Origin: Paraburkholderia antibiotica
GTDB taxonomy: Bacteria > Pseudomonadota > Gammaproteobacteria > Burkholderiales > Burkholderiaceae
Direction of reading: 5' to 3'
Assembly (NCBI RefSeq): GCF_012927125.1
Contig: NZ_JABBFZ010000010.1
Span: 166,310-230,309 of the forward strand
Length of the DNA: 64,000 bases
In this document: positions 27,898 through 36,489 of the stretch, in pieces
Layout of the letters: every line of letters begins with the position of its first letter
Numbering within the stretch: position 1 is the stretch's first letter
The notes under the pieces: model-generated
Database searches by the model: none
Seen by the model: only the letters and a program-made list of their open reading frames with translations
What the model was told of the DNA's origin: nothing
Made by a program: the position numbers and the translations under genes

Positions 27898-29451
27898 ATG
27901 GAACACAACGAATCCCAGCAGCAGTCGGGTGTACACGAAAGCATCGTACTGCACGCCCCCGAAGCAGACCATAACAGCGTCTATCAGGCACTGTGCGAAA
28001 AGATCAATCTCGAGCCGGTGCGCGAAGCACGGCCGCTCGAGGCATTCCAGAATGGCGACCTGCTTTCCGAGTCGTCGGCAGCCGAGCGTATCGCGCGCGG
28101 CATGAGTGCATTCCTTGAACTGGTCGGCAAGGGTGGCAAGCCGGTCGAGCGACTGGACAAGTCGCTGCTCGACTTCCACATCGGGCAGCTCGACGAGCAG
28201 ATCAGCCGGCAGCTCGACGCGGTCATGCATCACCCCGAATTTCAGGCCATCGAGGCGCGTTGGCGTGGCGTGAAGTTCAACGTCGACCGAATCGATTTCC
28301 GCCGCAATGTCCGCGTCGAAATGCTCGATCTGTCGAAGGCCGACCTCCTGCGCGATTTCGAGGATTGCGCCGAAATCATCCAGAGCGGTCTTTATCGTCA
28401 CACCTACATCGACGAATACGATACGCCGGGCGGCCAGCCCATCAGCGCGCTGATCTCCGACTACGAGTTCACGAACTCGCCGCAGGATGTCGCGCTTCTT
28501 CGCAACATCTCGAAGGTGGCCGCCGCCGCGCACATGCCGTTCATCGGCTCCGTCGGTCCGAAGTTCTTCGGCAAGAAGACGATGGAAGAAGTGGCTGCGA
28601 TCCAGGATATCGGCAATTATTTCGATCGCGCCGAGTACATCAAGTGGAAAAGCTTCCGCGATACCGATGACGCACGCTACGTCGGCCTGACGATGCCGCG
28701 CGTGCTCGGCCGTCTGCCGTATGGCCCGGACACGACGCCGGTGCGCAGCTTCAACTACCAGGAAGAGGTCAAAGGTCCGGACCACGAGAAGTACCTGTGG
28801 GTCAACGCGTCGTTTGCGTTTTCCGCGAATATGGCCCGCAGCTTCATGGATAACGGCTGGTGTGTCCAGGTGCGTGGGCCGCAGGCGGGCGGCAAGGTCG
28901 AAGACTTGCCGGTTCACCTGTATGACCTCGGCACAGGTGTTCAGCCGAAGATCCCGACCGAAGTACTGATTCCGGAGACGCGCGAGTTCGAGTTCGCCAA
29001 CCTCGGCTTCATCCCGCTGTCGTTCTATAAGAATCATGACTATGCGTGCTTCTTCTCGGCCAATTCGGCCCAGAAGCCGGCGCTGTACGAGACCAGGGAG
29101 GCGACGGCCAACAGCCGTATCAACGCGCGTCTGCCGTACATCTTCCTGCTCTCGCGGATTGCGCATTACCTGAAGCTGATCCAGCGCGAGAACATCGGTA
29201 CGACCAAGGATCGTCGCGTTCTGGAACTCGAACTGAACAACTGGATCAAGGGCCTCGTGACCGAGATGAAGGACCCCGGCGACGAGCTTCAGGCTTCGCA
29301 TCCGCTGCGTGAGGCCAAGGTCATGGTCGAGGATATCGAGGACAACCCGGGCTTCTTCCGCGTCAAGCTCTTCATCATTCCGCACTTCCAGATCGAAGGT
29401 ATGGACATCGGCCTGTCGCTGGTGTCGCAGATGCCCAAGGCAAAAAACTAA
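27898..29451 (+). CDS. tssC: Type VI secretion sheath protein TssC
   Basis: 517 residues, full length for the VipB family. Contains PEFQAIEARWRGVKFNVDR, the GQPISALISDYEF stretch, FMDNGWCVQVRGPQAGGKV and the C-terminal DNPGFFRVKLFIIPHFQIEG. It is the large sheath subunit and the binding partner of ClpV through TssB. A long open frame on the opposite strand here is only a shadow. Confidence 0.97.
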   Translation: MEHNESQQQSGVHESIVLHAPEADHNSVYQALCEKINLEPVREARPLEAFQNGDLLSESSAAERIARGMSAFLELVGKGGKPVERLDKSLLDFHIGQLDEQISRQLDAVMHHPEFQAIEARWRGVKFNVDRIDFRRNVRVEMLDLSKADLLRDFEDCAEIIQSGLYRHTYIDEYDTPGGQPISALISDYEFTNSPQDVALLRNISKVAAAAHMPFIGSVGPKFFGKKTMEEVAAIQDIGNYFDRAEYIKWKSFRDTDDARYVGLTMPRVLGRLPYGPDTTPVRSFNYQEEVKGPDHEKYLWVNASFAFSANMARSFMDNGWCVQVRGPQAGGKVEDLPVHLYDLGTGVQPKIPTEVLIPETREFEFANLGFIPLSFYKNHDYACFFSANSAQKPALYETREATANSRINARLPYIFLLSRIAHYLKLIQRENIGTTKDRRVLELELNNWIKGLVTEMKDPGDELQASHPLREAKVMVEDIEDNPGFFRVKLFIIPHFQIEGMDIGLSLVSQMPKAKN

Positions 29452-29468
29452 GGGATGGGTCGTGCTGT

Positions 29469-29502
29469 GCAAACGGTCGCCCTTGCGAGGGCGACCGTTT
29501 GC
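29469..29502 (+). terminator. Strong hairpin after tssC
   Basis: A 15-bp perfect stem, GCAAACGGTCGCCCT (29469-29483) and its complement (29488-29502) with loop TGCG, lies 18 bases after the tssC stop. No T-run follows, so it may act as partial terminator or protect the 3' end of the abundant tssBC message rather than stop all transcription. Confidence 0.6.
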
Positions 29503-29639
29503 GATCTGTATCGGAGTCATCCACCGTCCACCGGGCAGTCGATCCCGATCGGGTGCCTGGTGGCGGTATGAATGGTTGAAATCGCAGGCTCTTTCGTTGA
29601 AGAACTCTGTGCATCACACATAAGTAAGGAACTGGATCA

Positions 29640-30104
29640 ATGTCACATGTGCAAGGCTATCGCCGCCCGTCGTTTGCTTTTATCGCTGCGTCGTGGTGCG
29701 CATTGCTGGCCGGTGTTATCGCGTATCTCGTTGGACTATGGAACGCGAACATGCAGCTCAACGAGAAAGGCTATTACTTCGCGGTGCTTGTGCTAACCCT
29801 TTTTGCCGCGGTCTCTATTCAGAAGAGCGTTCGTGACCGGCTGGAGGGCATTCCTGTGACGGGTCTCTACTATGGCATCACGTGGGCGGCACTGTTGACG
29901 AGCATCGGGCTGCTTTGCATTGGATTGTTCAACGCGTCGTTCACGCTGAGTGAAAAAGGGTTCTACGGAATGTCGTTCGCTCTGAGTGCTTTCGCAGCCA
30001 TCGCCGTGCAGAAAAATACTCGAGATCTTGACGCGGTGAGATCGGCCTATGCGAGCGTTGACGTTCTGGTTGATACACGGGACAGGGACAACGCCGCTGC
30101 CTAG
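29640..30104 (+). CDS. YiaA/YiaB-like inner-membrane protein
   Basis: 154 residues with four hydrophobic segments arranged as two similar pairs (FIAASWCALLAGVIAYLVGLW and FAVLVLTLFAAVSIQ; then ITWAALLTSIGLLCIGLF and SFALSAFAAIAVQK). Each pair ends in Q-K-x-x-R-D, the mark of the YiaAB two-helix repeat. Its place between tssC and vgrG in the same direction suggests co-expression with the secretion genes. Role unknown. Confidence 0.8.
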   Translation: MSHVQGYRRPSFAFIAASWCALLAGVIAYLVGLWNANMQLNEKGYYFAVLVLTLFAAVSIQKSVRDRLEGIPVTGLYYGITWAALLTSIGLLCIGLFNASFTLSEKGFYGMSFALSAFAAIAVQKNTRDLDAVRSAYASVDVLVDTRDRDNAAA

Positions 30105-30237
30105 TCTCCTCCCCGGTTGCGGTGGGAGCGTCGTGTACGAGCAGTACGAAGTGACTGTTTTCGCTTCGCGCGCGAAGTATCGCCCGATGTAGGTCGGGCA
30201 TGTGTGCGTGGCAGCAGGTTTAATGGAAGGGGTTAAG

Positions 30238-32604
30238 GTGGGCGTCAACGAAGCAATTGGATCCCTGAAGAGGGATGGCCTGCAGGCCTATCATCTTGAT
30301 GTCGTCGGCAGCAAGTTCGCGCCGGGTTTCGACGTCGTTGATTTTGCCGGTGTGGAGGAGGCAGGTGCGCCCACGACCTTCAGGATGAAGCTGACCCACC
30401 GGGTCGCGGATCTGCCGGTAGACGATATCCTGACGAAGACGGCTGTGTTTTCCATCCGGCCGCCCACCTTTGCCGGTGTGGTGCTGCCTGCCGGCCCCGG
30501 CCGGCAGTTTCAGGGTGTCATTACCCAGTTCAACCAGCTTTCCAGCAGTAAAGACGAGACGACCTACGAGGCGGTGCTCGAGTCACGCATTGCGCTGCTG
30601 AAGAACGTCAAGCGTTGCCGCATCTTTCTGGGGCAAACGGATCCGGAAATTATCGAGCAGATTTTCCGGGAGCACGAGTTCGGCGCAGGCACCAGCGATT
30701 TCGAATTTACGCTGCGCCGCGACTATCCGAAGCGCGACTTCGTGATGCAATGGAACGAGACGGACCTCGATTTCTTTACCCGTCTTGCGCGCCGCTCCGG
30801 TATCTGGTTTGTGATTCGCCAGGGCGAATACGGCGAAGTGACGCACTTCGGCGATGACTTTACGCACTACGAGCGCAGCGACACATTCGTGGCGCCTTTC
30901 AGGCCGACCTCCGGTCTTGAAAGCACAGGTGCCGAGTCGGTCGAGAAGTTCGAGACCCGCACGAAGACGATCGCTCAGGCCGTCACTGTACGCCACTACA
31001 ACCATCGCAAGGCGCCACAGCCTATTGATGGGGAAGCCAACGCCGCGCCGGACGATAAGACCACTTGGGGCACGCCTGACGTCTGGGCAGCCGGACACCT
31101 GAGCGACGATCAGGCTGAGTGGGAAGCCCAGTTGCGGCATGAAGCACTGCTGTGCGAAAAGATCGTTTATACGGGCGAGGGTAACGTGCTTTGCGTTGCG
31201 CCCGGACGCGTATTTCGATTCACCAATCGGGCACTGCCCGAGGCCGAGTACGGTCAGTTGGTCACGCGTGTCGAACATGCTGGTTCGCGCGACAAGACGT
31301 ACCACAACACCTATACGGCGATCCCGTCGCATCTGATTTACCGTATGCCGCTGCTTGAGGAGGCGTGGCCGAAAATCCACGGCACCATTAGTGGGCGTAT
31401 TACGTCGCCGGATCGATATAAGTACAGCTACGTCAACAAAGAAGGCCACTACATGGTCTTGTTCGACTTCGACCGCGAAGAGCGTACGGGAGGGTTGACG
31501 AGTTGTTGGATGCGGATCGCAAAACCATTTGCAGGCCCTAGGACTACCGGACATCATTTCCCGGCGCTGGATGGCTCGGGCGTCGAAGTGGCCTTCGAGA
31601 ACGGTAATCCGGATTTTCCGTATATCGCTCACGTGATGCACGACAGCGTGAATCCCGATGTGATCACGAGCGACGATCGCTGGATGACGCGCAACGTTAT
31701 TCGCACGCAGTCGAACAATACCCTTCAGATGGAAGACTTCGAAGGGGAAGAGCACATCAAGCTTGCGACCGAGGGTGGGGGTAAAAGTCAGCTTAATCTT
31801 GGGAATATCGTCAACGCCGGCCGTGACAAACGGGGTAGCGGGGCGGAGTTGCGTAGCGACGATCATGTAGCCGTTCGCGGTGGTAAGGGCGTATTCGTCT
31901 CTGCCGACAACCAGCCAATGGCCTCGGGCAAACAACTCGAGATGCGCGCTGCAGAGGCTCTGCTTCAGCAGGCCATCGAGCAAATGCAGGCCGTTTCGGA
32001 TACAGCCAAATCCGCCAACGCATATGCTGCGGAGGTAGAAAAGCAGCGGGACCTGCTGAACGAAACACTCAAAGGGCTTAGGCAAGCAGGCATCCTGCTA
32101 AGCGCACCTGCCGGTATGGGCCTTGTCTCCGGTGACCATCTCCAGGTTAGCGCCTCCAAAAACCTCATCGCAACAGCCGGTGGCAACGCCGACATTGGTA
32201 TCCTGCGAAAGCTGACAGTGGCTGTTGGCGACGCCATATCGCTTTTCGCCCAGAAACTCGGAATCAAAATCTTCGCTTCTCAAGGGAAGGTGGAAATCCA
32301 GGCACAGGGCGACGAAATGTCCCTTGGTTCGCTCAAAGATCTCACCGTCACTAGCACAAATGGCCGGGTGGTTATATCTGCATCCAAGGAAGTCTGGATC
32401 GGTTCCGGTGGGTCCTATATCAAGATTACCGGTAGCGGCATCGAGAACGTATCGCCTGGTGACATTCTCGAGCGTTGCGCGTTCTGGGATACCGTCGAAC
32501 CCGCCTCGGAAACTCTGCCTTTGCCGCAGTTCCCACGGACGACCTGCAAGAGTTGCCTCATCGATGCGATGCGCCAAGGTTCACCCGGCGTCCACACCAG
32601 CTAG
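30238..32604 (+). CDS. vgrG: Type VI secretion spike protein VgrG (TssI)
   Basis: 788 residues from GTG 30238, with GGAAGGGG upstream; the frame itself opens at 30202. gp27-like part: AYHLDVVGSKFAPGFDVVDF, then FEFTLRRDYPKRDFVMQWNETDLDFFTRLARRSG. gp5-like OB part: VLFDFDREERTGGLTSCWMR. DUF2345-type needle region: GEEHIKLATEGGGKSQLNLGN through GSYIKITGSGIENVSPGDI. The last 30 residues (WDTVEPASETLPLPQFPRT, CKSC) extend past the needle and probably dock an adaptor or effector. The DUF4123 adaptor gene begins ten bases later. Confidence 0.95.
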   Translation: MGVNEAIGSLKRDGLQAYHLDVVGSKFAPGFDVVDFAGVEEAGAPTTFRMKLTHRVADLPVDDILTKTAVFSIRPPTFAGVVLPAGPGRQFQGVITQFNQLSSSKDETTYEAVLESRIALLKNVKRCRIFLGQTDPEIIEQIFREHEFGAGTSDFEFTLRRDYPKRDFVMQWNETDLDFFTRLARRSGIWFVIRQGEYGEVTHFGDDFTHYERSDTFVAPFRPTSGLESTGAESVEKFETRTKTIAQAVTVRHYNHRKAPQPIDGEANAAPDDKTTWGTPDVWAAGHLSDDQAEWEAQLRHEALLCEKIVYTGEGNVLCVAPGRVFRFTNRALPEAEYGQLVTRVEHAGSRDKTYHNTYTAIPSHLIYRMPLLEEAWPKIHGTISGRITSPDRYKYSYVNKEGHYMVLFDFDREERTGGLTSCWMRIAKPFAGPRTTGHHFPALDGSGVEVAFENGNPDFPYIAHVMHDSVNPDVITSDDRWMTRNVIRTQSNNTLQMEDFEGEEHIKLATEGGGKSQLNLGNIVNAGRDKRGSGAELRSDDHVAVRGGKGVFVSADNQPMASGKQLEMRAAEALLQQAIEQMQAVSDTAKSANAYAAEVEKQRDLLNETLKGLRQAGILLSAPAGMGLVSGDHLQVSASKNLIATAGGNADIGILRKLTVAVGDAISLFAQKLGIKIFASQGKVEIQAQGDEMSLGSLKDLTVTSTNGRVVISASKEVWIGSGGSYIKITGSGIENVSPGDILERCAFWDTVEPASETLPLPQFPRTTCKSCLIDAMRQGSPGVHTS

Positions 32605-32613
32605 GAGCGTCAA

Positions 32614-33513
32614 GTGTATCGCTATATTCTGTTCGACTCGAGTCAGCATATGCGCTTTTCCAGTCGGCTTGACCGACTGGGGGCGCAATACGTCTCACTG
32701 TTCGATGGTCATCCGGAAGAACCATTCCGTGACATTGCACCGCTCCTGATCGACGTGACAGTCGACTGCGACATCACACAATCTGTGCTTGACGAGACGA
32801 CTCGAATCGGCCTCCTGAAGCCCTGCGTTAGCACCCTGGATTCGACGAAATCTCTCGAGGAGCTCGGCGAGCATCTCCGGAAATTTCACCTATTCGAAAT
32901 GTCAGGTGGCAAATTGATGGTGATGCGCTGGTATGACACTCGCATTCTTCCGACGTTGATGAGCGTTCTGAACCCTCAGCAGGCAGCCACTTTTACGCGC
33001 GGCATCACGGCGTGGAAGATCTATGACCGGGTCGGCGTAGTTGAGGAGCAGCAGATGCCAAATAGCAGCGGCGTGCAGTCTCTCGAACCTATTCCGCTCA
33101 CATTTGACTTGGCGCAGGAGCAAGCGCTATTCGACGCAGCGGAACCCGACCTGTTGATCTACGAGCTTCGGCGCAACATCAGGGCAGAGATAGATCGTGT
33201 ACCGCGCGACATCTTGCATCCATTCATCAGCAGTCAGTTGCAGAGAGCACGGGAATATGGGCTAACGGATAGGGCTGACCAGCTTCAACTGATGATTTTC
33301 GCTCTTTCCACTTCAGGCAATTACGTTGAGTTTCCGGGCATCTCGGATCGCCTGAAGGCGGGTTTCGCCAACAGTCAAGAACTTTTTCAGCAATGGATAG
33401 AGAAACTTCCACAGGAAGCCTGGGCCGCGGGACAGCCTCTTTGGGCGATAAGTGCGAAGGTCGCAGAAAACTCCAACGGCCGGAACGCAAGCGACGCATC
33501 GCACCGACTCTAG
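32614..33513 (+). CDS. DUF4123 adaptor/chaperone for T6SS effector loading
   Basis: 299 residues, GTG start with GGAG upstream. Typical DUF4123 N-terminal half (RYILFDSSQHMRF, EEPFRDIAPLLIDVT, FHLFEMSGGKLMVMRWYDTRILPTLMSVL). Known members (Tap-1/TEC) load effectors on VgrG tips. Its position directly between vgrG and the lipase gene supports that role for the Tle1-type lipase. The 3' end overlaps another frame. Confidence 0.9.
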   Translation: MYRYILFDSSQHMRFSSRLDRLGAQYVSLFDGHPEEPFRDIAPLLIDVTVDCDITQSVLDETTRIGLLKPCVSTLDSTKSLEELGEHLRKFHLFEMSGGKLMVMRWYDTRILPTLMSVLNPQQAATFTRGITAWKIYDRVGVVEEQQMPNSSGVQSLEPIPLTFDLAQEQALFDAAEPDLLIYELRRNIRAEIDRVPRDILHPFISSQLQRAREYGLTDRADQLQLMIFALSTSGNYVEFPGISDRLKAGFANSQELFQQWIEKLPQEAWAAGQPLWAISAKVAENSNGRNASDASHRL

Positions 33514-33914
33514 CGACGTCAGCAAAAAGAGCCTTCGGGGTGCTTGCTTACGTTGGCGCTTCTTCGGTGGTCAGCTTCGTTGTGCTCAACGTCCTCGTTG
33601 TATTCGGTATCGATGGAGCTTACCGTCGCATATGCACGGAAGGCGATATGAGCGCGGGGATGGTTATCTTCCTCGCACTTGTACTCGTTGCCACTGTACC
33701 GATATCGGTACTAACGGGTTGCGCAATTGCTTCTTTGAGGCCGTGGGTGACGTGGAAGCGACTGGGTTATGGCGTGGCGTCGTTATTGATATCTATCGGA
33801 GTGGTGTATGTGGCGAGCTATGCTGGGGCAGTACTCACTCATGCGCAACTGCGATCCTGTGCATCGAAGTGGACACTTGTTGTTCCGGTCGACAGGAACC
33901 GTCTTGCGACTTAG
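33393..33914 (+). CDS. Small membrane protein in effector cassette, start uncertain
   Basis: Up to 173 residues with three membrane segments (VLAYVGASSVVSFVVLNVLVV, MVIFLALVLVATVPISVLTG, VASLLISIGVVYVASYAG). The start is unclear: ATG 33393 would overlap the adaptor gene by 120 bases without a ribosome site; TTG 33441 or GTG 33540 are alternatives. No family recognised. Multi-pass proteins next to toxic effectors can be immunity proteins, but the lipoprotein that follows is the stronger candidate for the lipase. Confidence 0.5.
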   Translation: MDRETSTGSLGRGTASLGDKCEGRRKLQRPERKRRIAPTLATSAKRAFGVLAYVGASSVVSFVVLNVLVVFGIDGAYRRICTEGDMSAGMVIFLALVLVATVPISVLTGCAIASLRPWVTWKRLGYGVASLLISIGVVYVASYAGAVLTHAQLRSCASKWTLVVPVDRNRLAT

Positions 33915-34031
33915 GAATTTTGAACTCCAAGACCTATGGAAATGGTAGTGCTGTGACTCGATAGGTTTGGCCGTAGTTTCGCCAACCCGGAATACGACAT
34001 CTTTGAAATTGAACTAAGGGAAATCAAAACG

Positions 34032-34466
34032 ATGACTTTGTTACGAGCGGCCGCCAAAATTTTCGCCTTGATTCTGTTTTCTATTGCACTATCCAGTTGC
34101 CAGGCGAAAAGCGACACGATTGGGCTAGATGTTACTGGTTATAACCACACTGACAAAGATATCGGATTCTATTCCGTTAATGGACAAGGTGGCTCCTTCG
34201 TTGCCAGGCATGGTCAAGGCGGATCTGCATGCTGTGTTTCTATTCCTGAAAAATATATACCGGGGATGACGGTAACCCTCAGATGGGGCGGAGAGGAAAT
34301 CGGAAAGGAACAGGAGAGAGTGGTATCCGTTCCGCCCTATACGGCTGATACTGCAGGTCATATCGCCGTACATTTTCTGAAGAATGGAGATATAGAGGTT
34401 TTCGTAACAATGTACTACCCGGAAAACGCTAACTATCCCCTAAAAGGCAGCGCAGCAAAGTTGTGA
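34032..34466 (+). CDS. DUF3304 lipoprotein, probable immunity to the Tle1-type lipase
   Basis: 144 residues. Signal peptide with lipobox LSSC (Cys near 24), then DVTGYNHTDKDIGFYSVNGQ, GGSACCVSIP and VTLRW, matching DUF3304. Members of this family commonly accompany Tle1 phospholipases and act in the periplasm, where Tle1 is toxic. It lies 21 bases before the lipase, the arrangement expected for immunity before toxin. Function inferred from family and context. Confidence 0.8.
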   Translation: MTLLRAAAKIFALILFSIALSSCQAKSDTIGLDVTGYNHTDKDIGFYSVNGQGGSFVARHGQGGSACCVSIPEKYIPGMTVTLRWGGEEIGKEQERVVSVPPYTADTAGHIAVHFLKNGDIEVFVTMYYPENANYPLKGSAAKL

Positions 34467-34487
34467 ACCGACTACAAGGATTGCACG

Positions 34488-36209
34488 ATGACATCAGCGG
34501 TAATTCCCGATCCAATGCCTGCAGAGGGCTACCGAAAGCTCTCACCGCAAGAAATGATGCGACGACAACGCGCGCTGACTTGTATCCGAAGCAGAGAGAC
34601 GGCGCAATGCCAGGGACAGGTCTATGTAACGCTATTTTTCGATGGGACCGGCAACAATAAAGATGACAAAGAGGGAGGGAGCAAAACTCAGAAGGAGCGC
34701 TGGAAGCATAGCAACGTTGCCAGGCTGTTCGATGCTGCGATGGTCGACAATCCAAATGGCTTTTTCCCCTACTACATCGCTGGCGTGGGTACCCCATTTC
34801 CAGACGTCGGCGACACAGACGGTGGCAAGACGCTCGGCGCGCCTCTAGGATTGGGTTCCGGTCACATGGGGGCCGACCGAATCAATTGGGCAATAACAAG
34901 AGTCTATAACGCGGTTCATCACTACCTGACCGGGTCAGATCTTTTCAGCGGCCCAAGCGCAAAGACGATTGTCAGGAACATGAGTTCCGCCGTCGGTGCG
35001 CTTTCATTTGAGGCGGCCTACCGGAAGATGGTCCTGCAGACATGGGAAAAGAAGCTGGCGGCAGTCGTAAAAAGCAGTCAGCGCAAGGTGACCCAAATCA
35101 ACTTGGCCGTCTTCGGATTTTCACGTGGATCGGCTGAAGCAAGAGCGTTTGCCAACTGGTTCACCGACATCGTTAAGCAGAATGATGGTGGGTTTGAGCT
35201 GGCTGGTATATCTGTACGTTTCTATTTTCTTGGAATCTTTGACACCGTTGCTTCAGTTGGAACGCCAAATCTCGTTTCGGGTTGGGATGGTCATATGGCG
35301 TGGGCCGATGGGGTGATGGCCATCCCGGCTACCGTCGAACAATGCGTTCACTATGTAGCACTTCACGAGCAACGCGCATGTTTTCCAGCGGAGGCGGCGA
35401 GCAACGTCAAACAGATAGTTTACCCCGGCATGCATTCCGACGTGGGTGGTGGCTACTTGCCAACGGAACAGGGAAAACTTGCTCAATGTTCGCAGATTCC
35501 TTTGAATGACATGCACTTCGAGGCGATACGTGCTGGCGTGCCATTAATGTCGATCGATGAGATCAATTCGCATGGTGACCTGAAGACGGCTTTCGATATT
35601 CCTAAGGAACTCACGGCTGCGTATAACCAGTTCTGGACGGCCTGCGGTCTTGCGTCAGGCGGAAGACTTCGCGATATCGTACGCCAACACACCCACCAAT
35701 ATGTCCAATGGCGGGGCGGGATGCTTGTAGCTGGAAAGGGGCTGTCAACGCGCCGCTTCTTCCGGGATTCTAACGACGTAGACCGAGGGCAGTTGCGCAA
35801 AGCGGAGGATGATCTGGAGGGCCAGGTTAAGAGACTACGCTTGCAAATTGATGCGGAGAATATTCCGCAGAGCCAGATTGATAATACTGGACTCGTTGGC
35901 TTGTACGGTGGCACCCCGAAGGTAAAGCCAGTCGATGCGGTGACTCGCAGTTTGCTCGCGGAACTCGACAAGCATGCGACCTTGCCTCAGGCCGTAACTG
36001 ACTTTTTTGACGACTATGTCCACGATTCTCGGGCTGGTTTTACTTCTATTCCGATTTCCGGGCTGGAACCATCGGACATTACTGGCGGCTACCTTAGATA
36101 CAGAAATATTTACCAGAACGAGCGTCTGACAGCTAATGTCGCATCGATACCACTGCAGTCTTCGTCTGGTGCCGATTTGGATGCCGACAATCAGACGATG
36201 GTGGCCTGA
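34488..36209 (+). CDS. Tle1-type phospholipase effector (DUF2235)
   Basis: 573 residues. DUF2235 alpha/beta-hydrolase: YVTLFFDGTGNNKDD at the N-terminus, nucleophile elbow GFSRG with Ser212, Asp252 in LGIFDTVASVG and His316 in YPGMHSDVGGGY, forming a likely Ser-Asp-His triad. Such enzymes attack phospholipids of rival cells after delivery through VgrG. The C-terminal about 200 residues carry no recognisable domain and may contact the adaptor. AAGGA lies upstream of ATG 34488. Confidence 0.92.
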   Translation: MTSAVIPDPMPAEGYRKLSPQEMMRRQRALTCIRSRETAQCQGQVYVTLFFDGTGNNKDDKEGGSKTQKERWKHSNVARLFDAAMVDNPNGFFPYYIAGVGTPFPDVGDTDGGKTLGAPLGLGSGHMGADRINWAITRVYNAVHHYLTGSDLFSGPSAKTIVRNMSSAVGALSFEAAYRKMVLQTWEKKLAAVVKSSQRKVTQINLAVFGFSRGSAEARAFANWFTDIVKQNDGGFELAGISVRFYFLGIFDTVASVGTPNLVSGWDGHMAWADGVMAIPATVEQCVHYVALHEQRACFPAEAASNVKQIVYPGMHSDVGGGYLPTEQGKLAQCSQIPLNDMHFEAIRAGVPLMSIDEINSHGDLKTAFDIPKELTAAYNQFWTACGLASGGRLRDIVRQHTHQYVQWRGGMLVAGKGLSTRRFFRDSNDVDRGQLRKAEDDLEGQVKRLRLQIDAENIPQSQIDNTGLVGLYGGTPKVKPVDAVTRSLLAELDKHATLPQAVTDFFDDYVHDSRAGFTSIPISGLEPSDITGGYLRYRNIYQNERLTANVASIPLQSSSGADLDADNQTMVA

Positions 36210-36235
36210 TCACATTGTGAGGCGAGTTCGTTGCT

Positions 36236-36487
36236 ATGAAAAATTTCGTACGACTCGGCGATAGCACTGATCACGGAGGAAAAGTGATCACAGCATCAAA
36301 GAAGATACGCATGCGTGGTCGATTCGTGGCGAGAAAGGGTGATGAAGTCACCTGCCCGAAGCATCCCGATGTCCGTCCCAATCTGATAACAGAAGGGGAT
36401 GCCAAAGCGAACGACAATGGAATCCCACTTGCGAGAGATGGCCATCACGCGATGTGCGGCTGCCGGCTGATATCTAGCTTGGGTTGA
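36236..36487 (+). CDS. PAAR-domain spike tip protein
   Basis: 83 residues. Pattern of a stand-alone PAAR protein: VRLGDSTDHGGKVITAS, GRFVARKGDEVTCPKHP, LARDGHHAMCGCRLISS, with His and Cys residues that bind a metal at the tip. It sharpens the VgrG spike and may carry the lipase. It ends overlapping the next frame, so the cassette continues without a gap. Confidence 0.9.
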   Translation: MKNFVRLGDSTDHGGKVITASKKIRMRGRFVARKGDEVTCPKHPDVRPNLITEGDAKANDNGIPLARDGHHAMCGCRLISSLG

Positions 36488-36489
36488 AG

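Noticed and set aside
27856..29520. 554-codon minus-strand frame over tssC
   Set aside because: Antisense shadow of a high-GC gene; product is Arg/Val/Leu-rich with no domain, and tssC is certain.
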